Shown here in pieces: positions 1 through 7,758 of a stretch of 64,000 nucleotides of DNA (position 1 is its first letter; each line of letters begins with the position of its first letter). Source of the DNA: Bradyrhizobium sp. CB3481 (GTDB lineage: Bacteria > Pseudomonadota > Alphaproteobacteria > Rhizobiales > Xanthobacteraceae); the NCBI RefSeq assembly GCF_029714305.1, contig NZ_CP121647.1, forward strand, positions 4,670,501-4,734,500, written 5' to 3'. Position numbers and translations under genes: made by a program. Below the pieces are notes generated by a model, which worked only from the letters and a program-made list of their open reading frames with translations, was not told the origin of the DNA and ran no database searches.

Positions 1-20
1 GATCGGGAATTGAGGCAGGC

Positions 21-647
21 TCAGCGTTCCTGCAGCGCCAAACGGACACCCAGCGCACAATAGATGCCGCCAACCGCCTTGCCCTGCCATTTCAATACAG
101 CGGGATTCCGGCGGAGGAAGCTGCCGAGGCCTCCTGCACAGACGGCGAAGACCACCGTGCTGACAAGTCCCAACAGGACAAACAGGATGCCCAGAATGGT
201 GAGTTGAAGCATGACCGATCCATTCTCAGGCGCAACAAACTGGGGAAGGAAGGCGAGGAAGAAAAGTGCCGTCTTTGGATTCAGCACCTCGGCCAGAATG
301 GCCTGCCTGAATGCCTTGCCTGCCGGGATCGGCAGCGCGCTGGCCGCCAGATTTGCCGGCGCTTTCTCGAGAATTGCACGAATGCCGAGGTAAACGAGAT
401 ACGCCGCACCAATGTATTTGATGATGCTGAACAGCAGCGCCGAAGTCGCGATGATCGCCGAGATGCCGACGATCGCCATGAAAGTATGGATAAGGTCGCC
501 AGCGGCGATCCCGACGCCGGTAGCTATCCCCACTTTCGTGCCCGAACTAGTGGCCCGTGCCACCGTCAGGAGCGTGGCGGGACCTGGGATGAATACAAAG
601 CCCAGCACGACTGCTCCATAAGCAACCAAGGTGGTCAGGTCGATCAT
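21..647 (-). CDS. LysE/RhtB-family amino acid exporter
   Basis: Inner-membrane exporter of the LysE/RhtB superfamily, 208 aa, predicted to export amino acids or related metabolites. The family hallmark FIPGPATLL lies near residue 20 and about six hydrophobic segments follow through to the C-terminus. I chose the ATG at 647 because AAGGAG sits 7 nt upstream. A GTG at 668 is also in frame but would place the ribosome site inside the gene. It is transcribed toward the left edge and ends 20 nt from it, so its downstream context is unknown. The substrate cannot be told from sequence. Confidence 0.9.
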   Translation of the reverse strand: MIDLTTLVAYGAVVLGFVFIPGPATLLTVARATSSGTKVGIATGVGIAAGDLIHTFMAIVGISAIIATSALLFSIIKYIGAAYLVYLGIRAILEKAPANLAASALPIPAGKAFRQAILAEVLNPKTALFFLAFLPQFVAPENGSVMLQLTILGILFVLLGLVSTVVFAVCAGGLGSFLRRNPAVLKWQGKAVGGIYCALGVRLALQER

Positions 648-698
648 CGGCTGGCTCCTTTCACGCACTCAGTGAGCGACGAGAGAGACGTCCGGGTC

Positions 699-1724
699 CT
701 AAAACCCGCCTGCCGCCTGGTCGCCGCCAATCTCGGCGCCGGCCCGCGCCCGGCGTGCGATGCTCGCCAGTTTCCCAGGGCGATCCTCATGATCTGGCCT
801 CGCGGTCGCCATCCGCAGCACGGCGGCATAGTTCGGTTGTACCTCCATCCTCCCCGCGTAGCGGCTTTCAGACAAGATGCAGTGCACGCGCGGCAGGTTG
901 TAGCAGGGCACATAGAACAGCAGATGATGTTCGAGGTGGTAGTTGACGTAATACGGCGCGATGAACAGCCGCTCCAGGAAGTTCGCACGCGTGGTGCGGG
1001 TATTGCGCAGCGGATCGCTCGAGTCGGGAACGACGGCATGCTCGGCAATGTTGCGGATCCGGGTAATCACCATTTGCCAGGTGAGCAGCGGCAACAGCCA
1101 CAGCAGCGGATAGGCCCACCACACGCCGGCGGCGGCAAGGCCGGCGAACAGCGCGGCATTGACGACGCATTGCGGGCCGAGCTTTTCCCAGAAATGCGCG
1201 GCGCGCCGCGCGAGGGGCCATTCCTTCGGACCGAGCGCATTGAGGAACTGCGCCTTGCGCTGCTGGTAACCGGTCTGCCCGGTGATGTCGCGGAAGAACT
1301 TGCGGCGATAGCTCACCTTCGTGATCGGAAACGGCGCCGATAGGATCAAATCCGGATCGTCTTCCTGCTGCGTGCGCGCATGGTGCTGCAGGTGATAGCG
1401 GCGGTAGGCGCGTGTCTCGGCGAAGATCGGATAGGCGCAAAACCATTGGCTGAGCGTCAAATTGAGCTTCTCGTCTGCCGAAAGGCATCCATGCGCGCCG
1501 TCATGCATCAGGATGGCAAGCCCGAGCTGGCGCGAGCCGATGATGCCGACCGCGAGCAGAAAGGTCAGCGGGTTGGGCCACCACGCGACCAGCGCGATCG
1601 AGCCCAGGATCAACGCCCAGGCATGCGTGATCAGCGCCGCACCCTTCCAGGTGAAGCGCTCGCGCACTGTGATCAATTCGTCCTCGCTGAGGAAATCGCG
1701 GGCACGCATGCGAAGTGCTGTCAT
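699..1724 (-). CDS. membrane fatty acid desaturase
   Basis: Integral-membrane di-iron fatty acid desaturase, 341 aa. The three histidine boxes are all present: HDGAH at residues 74-78, HLQHH at 111-115 and HLEHH at 263-267, with hydrophobic segments around residues 30-70 and 185-220. It should introduce a double bond in acyl chains of membrane lipids, or hydroxylate a related hydrophobic substrate; carotenoid ketolase-like members share these boxes. Its ATG overlaps the stop of the upstream TetR gene by 4 bp (ATGA), so the two are co-transcribed and the desaturase is likely under TetR control. The last 35 residues are Arg/Ala/Gly-rich and not part of the family core. Confidence 0.88.
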   Translation of the reverse strand: MTALRMRARDFLSEDELITVRERFTWKGAALITHAWALILGSIALVAWWPNPLTFLLAVGIIGSRQLGLAILMHDGAHGCLSADEKLNLTLSQWFCAYPIFAETRAYRRYHLQHHARTQQEDDPDLILSAPFPITKVSYRRKFFRDITGQTGYQQRKAQFLNALGPKEWPLARRAAHFWEKLGPQCVVNAALFAGLAAAGVWWAYPLLWLLPLLTWQMVITRIRNIAEHAVVPDSSDPLRNTRTTRANFLERLFIAPYYVNYHLEHHLLFYVPCYNLPRVHCILSESRYAGRMEVQPNYAAVLRMATARPDHEDRPGKLASIARRARAGAEIGGDQAAGGF

Positions 1725-2434
1725 CTCTCGCTCTCCCCTTCCGATGCTTCTTCGGTCACGCCGCTGCCGACGAGGCGCAGCCTGTTGCCGGTCGCCTTGG
1801 CGGCGGCCTGATCGCCCAGCACGCGCAGCATCTCGGCGGCCATTTCCTCGGACGACCGGCCCATCGCAAATCCCTCGACCGTCACGCCGATGGCGAGTGC
1901 CCAGAATCGCCGCGAGGATGCATCGGGATCGCGCAAGCTGCGCCAGCCGTGGCGCTCGATCTGCTCTGCATAGGCGCGCATGCCCTCGGCATGCAGCCGC
2001 TCGATGGTGCGCTCCACCAGCGGTGCGAGATCGGGCCTGCGCCGCGTCAGGGTCAGCGCCTCGGCGAAGAAAGCGACGGAATCGGTTGCCGTGACGGTCT
2101 CAACCAACGCGCGGGTGTAGTCCCGCGGCGTCTGCGCCCGCAATGCGGCCTGCTCGGTGGCGCGCGCAACATAGAGCATGTCGCGGCAGGCGGCCTCGAC
2201 GAACAGCGCCTCCTTGGTGCGGAAGTAATAGGTGATCTGGCTTGGGAAAGCGTCTGCGGCGGCTGCGATATCCGAGATCGAGGTCCCGGCGAGGCCGCGC
2301 TCCTTGAACAGCCGGCTTGCGCCATCCAGCAGCAGCGAGCGCATTCTGCGCCCAGCCGTACGCGTGGCGCGCACGGCGTGCTTGGGGTCGCCGGAAATCG
2401 GCTCGGCCGCCGTGTCGGTCCGCTTCGGGTCCAT
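1721..2434 (-). CDS. TetR family transcriptional regulator of the desaturase
   Basis: TetR-type repressor, 237 aa. The N-terminal helix-turn-helix covers about residues 25-75 (LFKERGLAGTSISDIAAAA then SQITYYFRTKEALF), followed by a helical ligand/dimer domain. It is the first gene of a two-gene unit with the desaturase, with a 4-bp overlap. A perfect 17-bp palindrome lies 19 bp upstream of its start codon and is the obvious autoregulatory operator. A fatty acid or acyl-CoA ligand is a reasonable inference from the partner gene but is not visible in the sequence. Confidence 0.9.
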   Translation of the reverse strand: MDPKRTDTAAEPISGDPKHAVRATRTAGRRMRSLLLDGASRLFKERGLAGTSISDIAAAADAFPSQITYYFRTKEALFVEAACRDMLYVARATEQAALRAQTPRDYTRALVETVTATDSVAFFAEALTLTRRRPDLAPLVERTIERLHAEGMRAYAEQIERHGWRSLRDPDASSRRFWALAIGVTVEGFAMGRSSEEMAAEMLRVLGDQAAAKATGNRLRLVGSGVTEEASEGESER

Positions 2435-2452
2435 CGGCCCCTCCTCCGGTTA

Positions 2453-2469
2453 TTTGTATGTCATACAAA
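2453..2469. promoter_or_regulatory. palindromic operator of the TetR/desaturase unit
   Basis: TTTGTATG-T-CATACAAA is a perfect inverted repeat with 8-bp arms and a single central base, in an AT-rich stretch flanked by GC-rich DNA. It sits 19-35 bp upstream of the TetR start codon, the usual position for autorepression. Binding by the adjacent TetR is inferred. Confidence 0.75.
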
Positions 2470-2518
2470 CAAATAACTCAAGGCCTATATTCGCCTCCCC
2501 CCTTGCGGGACCCTGGGG

Positions 2519-2541
2519 CTACTGTGCATGGGGTTGTTTTC
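2519..2541. repeat. dispersed 23-bp repeat, copy A
   Basis: These 23 bases are exactly the reverse complement of positions 13713-13735. Both copies are in gaps between genes. No homology is seen beyond the 23 bp. The stretch 2470-2750 contains nothing else I can assign to a gene. Confidence 0.7.
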
Positions 2542-2762
2542 CAGAAAACGAGAATGGAGCCGGTTCTCGTCAGGACCGGGCTGTTCCGGGCCAGGCGCGT
2601 CCTTCGGCTTGCCATTCCGGCCAAAATCCTTATAAGGCGCGCATCCGCAGATCCCGGCCGGGAGCTGAACGGACGGTCTCAGCAATCGCTCCTCATCTGG
2701 CGTTTTTGATGTGACAGGGCCAGTCGGCCCGTCGTCCCGTGCTTCCGCCTTCTGAGCATTAT

Positions 2763-2784
2763 CGAGTCCTTTCCGAAGGTCTCG
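2763..2784 (+). promoter_or_regulatory. hairpin in the rpsF leader, possible S6:S18 autoregulatory element
   Basis: CGAG-T-CCTT, loop TCCG, AAGG-T-CTCG forms a hairpin with one T-T mismatch about 47 nt upstream of the rpsF start. Many bacteria carry an rpsF leader that binds the S6:S18 complex and contains an essential exposed CCG; the CCG in this loop is suggestive. The match to the known secondary-structure model has not been tested, so this is only a candidate. Confidence 0.35.
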
Positions 2785-2830
2785 AAGGGCTTGCCGTCGG
2801 GAGATGCGCTAACTCTAGGAAAGGACACCC

Positions 2831-3301
2831 ATGCCTCTTTACGAGCATGTTTTTCTCGCGCGTCAGGATGCGAGCACCCAGCAGGTCGAAGAGCTGACCA
2901 CCCAGATGACGGGCATCGTCGAAGGGCTCGGCGGCAAGGTCACCAAGACCGAGAACTGGGGCGTGCGCTCCCTCACCTATCGCATGAACAAGAATCGCAA
3001 GGCACACTTCGTGCTGATGAACATCGATGCGCCCTCTGCTGCGGTCACCGAGATCGAGCGCCAGGAGCGAATCTCCGAAGACGTCATCCGCTACCTCACC
3101 GTCCGCGTCGAAGAGCACGAGGAAGGCCCCTCGGCGATGATGCGCAAGGCCGATCGTGACCGCGAGCGCGACGATCGCGGCGGCGGTTTCCGTGGCGACC
3201 GCGAAGGCGGCTTCCGTGGCGATCGTGAAGGCGGTGGCTTCCGCGGCGACCGCGGCCCGCGCCGTCCGCGTGAAGACGACGCAGCAGCGGTAGAGGAGTA
3301 A
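2831..3301 (+). CDS. rpsF: 30S ribosomal protein S6
   Basis: Ribosomal protein S6, 156 aa, of the small-subunit platform, where it pairs with S18. The ferredoxin-like core occupies about residues 1-95 (begins [13 protein letters not shown]; contains the [17 protein letters not shown] segment). It is followed by an acidic/basic linker and an Arg/Gly/Phe-rich tail with three GGFRGDR-like units, making it longer than the usual 100-130 aa. AGGAAAGGA precedes the ATG. It is the first gene of rpsF-rpsR-DUF2232-rplI, with rpsR only 5 bp downstream. Confidence 0.98.
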   Translation: MPLYEHVFLARQDASTQQVEELTTQMTGIVEGLGGKVTKTENWGVRSLTYRMNKNRKAHFVLMNIDAPSAAVTEIERQERISEDVIRYLTVRVEEHEEGPSAMMRKADRDRERDDRGGGFRGDREGGFRGDREGGGFRGDRGPRRPREDDAAAVEE

Positions 3302-3306
3302 GAATC

Positions 3307-3546
3307 ATGGCTGAAGCTGGTGCACGCCGTCCGTTTTTCCGTCGCCGCAAGACCTGCCCGTTCACGGGTCCGAACGCGCCGAAGATCGACTACAAGGATT
3401 CCAAGCTGCTGATGCGTTACGTCTCCGAGCGCGGCAAGATCGTGCCGAGCCGCATCACCGCCGTCTCCGCCAAGAAGCAGCGCGAACTCGCGCGCGCCAT
3501 CAAGCGCGCCCGTTTCCTCGGCCTGCTGCCGTACGTCATTCGCTAA
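3307..3546 (+). CDS. rpsR: 30S ribosomal protein S18
   Basis: Ribosomal protein S18, 79 aa, full length. It contains the conserved [10 protein letters not shown] near the N-terminus, then [19 protein letters not shown] and the basic [19 protein letters not shown]-terminus. It binds S6 and 16S rRNA in the platform. It starts 5 bp after rpsF and is clearly co-transcribed with it. Confidence 0.98.
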   Translation: MAEAGARRPFFRRRKTCPFTGPNAPKIDYKDSKLLMRYVSERGKIVPSRITAVSAKKQRELARAIKRARFLGLLPYVIR

Positions 3547-3554
3547 GAGATCCT

Positions 3555-3580
3555 GGTCCGCGGCGTTCGCGCCGTGGACC
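3555..3580 (+). terminator. hairpin after rpsR
   Basis: GGTCCGCGGCG, loop TTCG, CGCCGTGGACC: an 11-bp stem with one G-U pair, capped by a stable UUCG loop, starting 8 nt after the rpsR stop. There is no strong T-run after it, so it may be an attenuator or RNA-stability element between the ribosomal genes and the membrane-protein gene rather than a full terminator. Confidence 0.6.
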
Positions 3581-3667
3581 TTCATATTCATAAGGCTTCC
3601 GGGTCGTCCGGTCGCCGATGGTTGGGGCCAGGTGGCCTCTAACCGCTCGAAAGGAGCGGGACAGCTG

Positions 3668-4633
3668 ATGATCGCGATTGTCCTCATTGGTCTTGCCGCC
3701 GGCGCTGCGTCGGTGCTGATGTTCGCCTCGACAGTGTCGGGCGTGCACATCTCGCTGCTGCTTTCCCTTCTCGCACCGCTGCCGCTCATGGTGGCAGCGC
3801 TCGGATGGGGCCCGCTGGGCGCAACCATCGGCGGCATCGCGGCCGCTTCGGGATTCGGCCTTATTTTCGGCCTTCGCTATTGCATCGCCTTCGCGATCGC
3901 AGTGGCGCTGCCCGCCTGGTGGCTTGGCCATCTGGCTCTGCTGGGACGGCCGCTGACCGGAGCCGCCCCGGGCAACGGCTCGGCGCCGGCTACACCTCAA
4001 TTCGAATGGTATCCCCTCGGCCGAATCCTGCTCTGGATCGCGGGCTTTGCCATGCTGTCTTCCGCCACGTCGCTGGCGTTCGGCAAGGGCGGCGACGCCA
4101 CCACCGCGGCCCTCCGCAACGCGCTGCTGCAGGCTTTTCCTGCGCGCGAGGGCCTGTCGACAGGCGAAATCGAACGGCTCGTCGACGCGATGATGACTAT
4201 CTTGCGAGGCCTGTCGGCGGTGTTTGTCGGCATGACTCTCACGCTCAACCTTTGGCTCGCTGCGAAGATATCCGCGATATCCGGGATGCTGCGCCGCCCC
4301 TGGCCAGACGTGACGAGCACGGTGTTGCCGCCGATGACGCTGGTCGCGCTGTCCGTCGCTCTGGCGTTTTGCTTCGTCGACGGAATATTCGGAGTGCTGG
4401 CGCAGATCGTCGCCGCCGCGCTCATGATGGCTTACGCGCTGATCGGCCTTGCCGTCCTTCACACCGTGACTTGGACGTTGAAGAGCCGCCTGGTCTGGCT
4501 CACCTGCGCCTATGGGATGCTGGTGCTGTTGCCATGGCTCATCTTGCTGATCGCACTCGGAATTGCCGATACCGTCTTCGGACTTCGCCAACGCTACCTG
4601 CGCGGCAAACCTCCACCCCTGCCCGCATCCTGA
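3668..4633 (+). CDS. DUF2232 membrane protein
   Basis: Polytopic membrane protein, 321 aa, with about eight hydrophobic segments. It matches by context and composition the DUF2232 family that alphaproteobacteria keep between rpsR and rplI; its function is unknown. I prefer the ATG at 3668 because AAAGGAG lies 11 nt upstream; a GTG at 3632 in the same frame would add 12 residues. It is 48 nt upstream of rplI and in the same direction, so it probably belongs to the ribosomal operon. Confidence 0.85.
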   Translation: MIAIVLIGLAAGAASVLMFASTVSGVHISLLLSLLAPLPLMVAALGWGPLGATIGGIAAASGFGLIFGLRYCIAFAIAVALPAWWLGHLALLGRPLTGAAPGNGSAPATPQFEWYPLGRILLWIAGFAMLSSATSLAFGKGGDATTAALRNALLQAFPAREGLSTGEIERLVDAMMTILRGLSAVFVGMTLTLNLWLAAKISAISGMLRRPWPDVTSTVLPPMTLVALSVALAFCFVDGIFGVLAQIVAAALMMAYALIGLAVLHTVTWTLKSRLVWLTCAYGMLVLLPWLILLIALGIADTVFGLRQRYLRGKPPPLPAS

Positions 4634-4681
4634 AACTGCAACATCCACCCAATCGAATACGAACATCAAAGGAGAACGAAA

Positions 4682-5281
4682 ATGGAAGTCATCTTGCTCG
4701 AACGCGTCGCCAAGCTCGGTCAGATGGGCGAAGTCGTCCGCGTCCGCGACGGCTATGCCCGCAACTTTCTGCTCAAGCGCGGCAAGGCGCTGCGCGCCAC
4801 CGCCGACAACCGCGCCAAGTTCGACGGCATGAAGGCCGAGCTCGAGGCCAACAACCTCAAGGCCAAGGGCGAAGCGGAAAAGGTCGCGGAGAAGATCAAC
4901 GGCCGCAACGTGATTGTGCTGCGTCAGGCCTCGGAATCCGGCCAGCTGTTCGGCTCGGTCAGCGTGCGCGACATCATCACGTCCTTCGAGGCCGACGGTG
5001 TCACCATCAGCCGCAGCCAGGTGCTGCTCGATGCGCCGATCAAGACCATCGGCAAGCACGAGATCAACATCGCCGTCCACCCCGAGGTCGAAGTCGCCGT
5101 CAGCGTCACCGTGGCGCGCAGCGCCGATGAGGCCGAGCGCATCAACCGTGGCGAGGACATCTCGACCCGTCAGGAAGACCAGGACGCCGCCGCCGAGGCG
5201 ATCGCCGCTGCCGGCGAGTTCTTCGATCCGGAAGCCCAGCACGACGAGGTCGCGCCGGCGCCGGCTGCGACCGAGAAGTAA
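4682..5281 (+). CDS. rplI: 50S ribosomal protein L9
   Basis: Ribosomal protein L9, 199 aa. The N-terminal rRNA-binding domain has the signature [16 protein letters not shown] at about residues 16-31. A central Lys/Glu-rich connecting helix and the C-terminal domain (to about residue 150) follow. The last 45 residues are an acidic Ala-rich extension, common in rhizobial L9 and absent from the 149-aa E. coli protein. AAAGGAGAACGAAA precedes the ATG. It is the last gene of the rpsF operon and is followed by a strong hairpin. Confidence 0.98.
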   Translation: MEVILLERVAKLGQMGEVVRVRDGYARNFLLKRGKALRATADNRAKFDGMKAELEANNLKAKGEAEKVAEKINGRNVIVLRQASESGQLFGSVSVRDIITSFEADGVTISRSQVLLDAPIKTIGKHEINIAVHPEVEVAVSVTVARSADEAERINRGEDISTRQEDQDAAAEAIAAAGEFFDPEAQHDEVAPAPAATEK

Positions 5282-5311
5282 CGCGCGTTTCGTTTCAGCG
5301 CGATCACGACG

Positions 5312-5340
5312 TCAAGCCCGGCCCCTCAGGCCGGGCTTGA
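5312..5340. terminator. bidirectional terminator-like hairpin between rplI and the thioesterase gene
   Basis: TCAAGCCCGGCC, loop CCTCA, GGCCGGGCTTGA: a perfect 12-bp stem between two convergent genes. The stop codon of the minus-strand thioesterase gene lies in the loop. There is no long T-run on either side, so its strength as an intrinsic terminator is uncertain. Confidence 0.7.
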
Positions 5341-5790
5341 GATTCTGGCAGCCGCCTTCTCGTCGAGCATGGCGATCGAGGCGAGCGCGGTCGCGGTGTG
5401 CTTCTCGACGCCATCGGTGACGCAGAACACGTCGGCTGCGACCACGGCGACCTGGCGTCCGGGCTTGATCACACGTGCCCGGCAGATCAGGCGTTCGCCG
5501 GCTGCCGGCGACAGCAGGTTCAGTTTGTACTCCGCGGTCAGCGCCGGCTGGCCGCGCGAAGTCGCAGCCGCAATCGTGGTGGCGTTATCGACCAGGAAGG
5601 CCGTGACGCCGCCGTGGAACAGGCCATTCTGCTGCAGCAGTTCTGGCCGGCGGTCGACCGCAAGCGTACAGGTGCCCCGCGTCAATTCGGCCAGTTCTGC
5701 CCCAACATGATTCATAAAACCCTGGCGGCCGACATTGTCGCGAATGCGCGTCGCGATCGGCGCGAAGTCTGGGTCGGCATTCGCATTCAT
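5326..5790 (-). CDS. PaaI-family hotdog thioesterase
   Basis: Acyl-CoA thioesterase of the PaaI/4HBT hotdog superfamily, 154 aa, cytoplasmic. It carries the family core QNGLFHGGVTAFLVDNATTIAA at about residues 53-75, including the HGG turn and catalytic-region Asp, and then AEYKLNLLSPAAGERL. It should hydrolyse a CoA thioester; the acyl group is not predictable. Its start overlaps the stop of the upstream TetR gene by 4 bp, so it is very likely the target of that regulator. Confidence 0.9.
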   Translation of the reverse strand: MNANADPDFAPIATRIRDNVGRQGFMNHVGAELAELTRGTCTLAVDRRPELLQQNGLFHGGVTAFLVDNATTIAAATSRGQPALTAEYKLNLLSPAAGERLICRARVIKPGRQVAVVAADVFCVTDGVEKHTATALASIAMLDEKAAARISSPA

Positions 5791-6410
5791 GCGGTTTCTC
5801 CTGGCTTTTGGATCGCATCGGGCGCAACCACCGCGCGGATGGCACAGGCGATCAGGATTTCAGCTTGCTCTCTCGGATCCGAGCGGTCGCGGCCCGACAG
5901 AAAGGCGCGGCAGAAAATCTGTGCCGGCCCGATGATCTGACTGAAGAAGACGGGCGACGTCATCGGCAGCAATTCGCCGCGCGCGACCAGTGGCGCGCGC
6001 CATCGCTCGACCGCTTCGGCAAGGCGCGAATTCTGGGCGCGCTGCGCGCCACGCACCTCTTCCGTCCATTCGCTGCGGGAAATCTCGAACAGGTAGCGCG
6101 CCTCGCGCCGGGAGTTCACGACCCATTCCAGGTGCGCGCGGATCAGACGGGCGACCCCCTCCCGGGCACCGCAGGAATCATCGACCGCCGCGATGATGGC
6201 GGCGTGGTAGCGGGCGAGAATTTCCAGGAACAGCGTGCCGGCTAGCTCTTTCTTCGAACCGAAGAAGTGGAAAAAGCTGCCGTTGGATGCTCGCGCGCGG
6301 CTGCGAATGGCAGCCACCGTAGCGCCGTCGAAACCGTCGCGATCGAAGACCGCCAATCCCGCCGCCAGCAGATCCTCGCGTGCCGTCGTCACCAGCACCG
6401 CCTCCCACAT
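5787..6410 (-). CDS. TetR family regulator
   Basis: TetR-type regulator, 207 aa. The DNA-binding domain covers about residues 8-58 (GLAVFDRDGFDGATVAAIRSRA, then GSFFHFFGSKKELAG), followed by a ligand domain. It is co-transcribed with the downstream thioesterase (4-bp overlap). A perfect 7-bp inverted repeat 15 bp upstream of the start is the likely autoregulatory operator. Confidence 0.9.
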   Translation of the reverse strand: MWEAVLVTTAREDLLAAGLAVFDRDGFDGATVAAIRSRARASNGSFFHFFGSKKELAGTLFLEILARYHAAIIAAVDDSCGAREGVARLIRAHLEWVVNSRREARYLFEISRSEWTEEVRGAQRAQNSRLAEAVERWRAPLVARGELLPMTSPVFFSQIIGPAQIFCRAFLSGRDRSDPREQAEILIACAIRAVVAPDAIQKPGETA

Positions 6411-6424
6411 AACTAGACGGCCAC

Positions 6425-6443
6425 TCTAGAGTAATGCTCTAGA
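6425..6443. promoter_or_regulatory. palindromic operator of the TetR/thioesterase unit
   Basis: TCTAGAG-TAATG-CTCTAGA is a perfect inverted repeat (7-bp arms, 5-bp spacer) 15-33 bp upstream of the TetR start codon. Its location argues for autoregulation by that TetR protein. Confidence 0.7.
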
Positions 6444-6492
6444 AATGGTCAAGCGACGTCGTAGTGGCGGATGGCCTGCAAATGGAGAACCG

Positions 6493-7500
6493 CTAGCGGG
6501 AAATGGGCGGAGCCGGCGGGCCGGAGGACGCGGGAGGCGAAGCGGGTGCCGTAGCCTCCACCGACGAAGGTGGCGCGGGTGACGGCGCTGCTGAGGAATT
6601 CGCATCCGGCTCGGGCGCGGTCGTTGAAGAAGCGGCCGGCGGCGGATCAGACCGCAGCGGCGCCTGCTCGCTGCCAACGCTGTCCCTGGAAGAGTCTACT
6701 TTGGCGCTATCCGATTGGACGTCACGGGACGGCCTTTCGGAATCGACAGCGGGCTTCGCCGCCTCGCTGTCCGGCTTCTCTACGTCGCGCTTTATCGCAT
6801 CAGTTTTGGCCGGATCGACCGCAGAGGTTTCAGGCTTGACGGTATCCCGCGAGACATCCTCTTTGGCGGACTCGCTGCGGACCGGCTCGTCGGATTTCGG
6901 CGGCTCTTCGATGGCGGCTGGCTTGGCGCGGCGGCCTCGCTTCTGCTTGACGTCCGATTTGCTATCGGTGGCGGCCCGCACCGGCGGCGCGCGACCGTCG
7001 GGCGAATCGGAAGCCTCGGGTGCCGGGTGCGGCCGGGCCACGCGGTCGCGGCCCCGGCGTCGGCCCTCGCCTTGCGGCGGGGTCGCCTCACCATCCGGCC
7101 GGGAAGCTTCCTGGGCGGGAGCCGGCGGCTGCCGGCGGCCAAACCGCTCAGGCTGGTCCGGCCTCGCGTCCTGCTTGGCGTCCTTTTGCCTGGCGTCCTT
7201 CTTCGCCTGCTCCTTGCTCTGATACCTGGGATCAGCCGCCCCGTTGGAGATCAGGTAGGACGAGAGCACCGAGGCCATGTCGGAGCCCGTCGTATAATGC
7301 TGGCGCAGGAAACCCGGCAATGACGAAGCCGCCGTGTTCTTCAGCAGCCCTCGCGGGCTCTTGTGGCAGGCGCTACAGGTGCTCGAGAATATCTGGGACG
7401 GGCTCTTGCCGGCGTCGAGATTTTCGGCGGCCGATACGCCTGCTGTGAGGCAGCCGATCAGGAGCGTCACCGTCGCTAAACTGAGCGCTCGGCTCAACAT
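6493..7500 (-). CDS. secreted cytochrome c-like protein with long disordered tail
   Basis: 335 aa. A signal peptide (about residues 1-24, ending VSAAEN) is followed by a short domain with a single haem-attachment motif, CSACH, at about residues 42-46. From about residue 95 to the end the protein is low complexity: first Lys/Asp/Arg/Gln-rich, then Asp/Ser/Lys, then Pro/Ala/Ser. The cytochrome part is only about 70 residues, and I see no clear distal methionine in the usual context apart from the one in GSDMASVL. It is likely periplasmic. The tail could be a spacer or a polymer/wall-binding segment. A redox role is inferred from the CxxCH motif alone. Confidence 0.75.
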   Translation of the reverse strand: MLSRALSLATVTLLIGCLTAGVSAAENLDAGKSPSQIFSSTCSACHKSPRGLLKNTAASSLPGFLRQHYTTGSDMASVLSSYLISNGAADPRYQSKEQAKKDARQKDAKQDARPDQPERFGRRQPPAPAQEASRPDGEATPPQGEGRRRGRDRVARPHPAPEASDSPDGRAPPVRAATDSKSDVKQKRGRRAKPAAIEEPPKSDEPVRSESAKEDVSRDTVKPETSAVDPAKTDAIKRDVEKPDSEAAKPAVDSERPSRDVQSDSAKVDSSRDSVGSEQAPLRSDPPPAASSTTAPEPDANSSAAPSPAPPSSVEATAPASPPASSGPPAPPISR

Positions 7501-7758
7501 CCCTGCATTCTCCGGAAGTGGAATCGCTGCCCGCAGCCCACAAGGTGGACGGCGGCGGGGTCACCTTTTAGCCGATTATGACGCGAATGGAAGCGCGCTT
7601 ATTACGCATCTGCGTGAGTGTGACATTTGAGAATATCCACTTTGAGTCCAACGCCCTAGCATCAAGGCACTATCGTACTTATGATAATCTTGATCCATCC
7701 ATGGAACCAAACGTTCCGGGATGCGTAGGTATAAGGGTATCGCTCCATTGGTGTCTCG
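7501..7758. other. AT-richer regulatory spacer upstream of cfa
   Basis: No gene is seen in these 258 bases. The part from about 7600 to 7720 is notably AT-rich for this genome and holds two small palindromes: ACGCA-TC-TGCGT at 7604-7615 and GGAAC-CAAAC-GTTCC at 7703-7717. These probably mark the promoter and regulator sites of the divergent neighbours, mainly the cyclopropane synthase gene. Confidence 0.4.

Noticed and set aside
3536..5242. 568-codon minus-strand frame over DUF2232 and rplI
   Set aside because: Antisense to two conserved genes, with no domain and biased residues.
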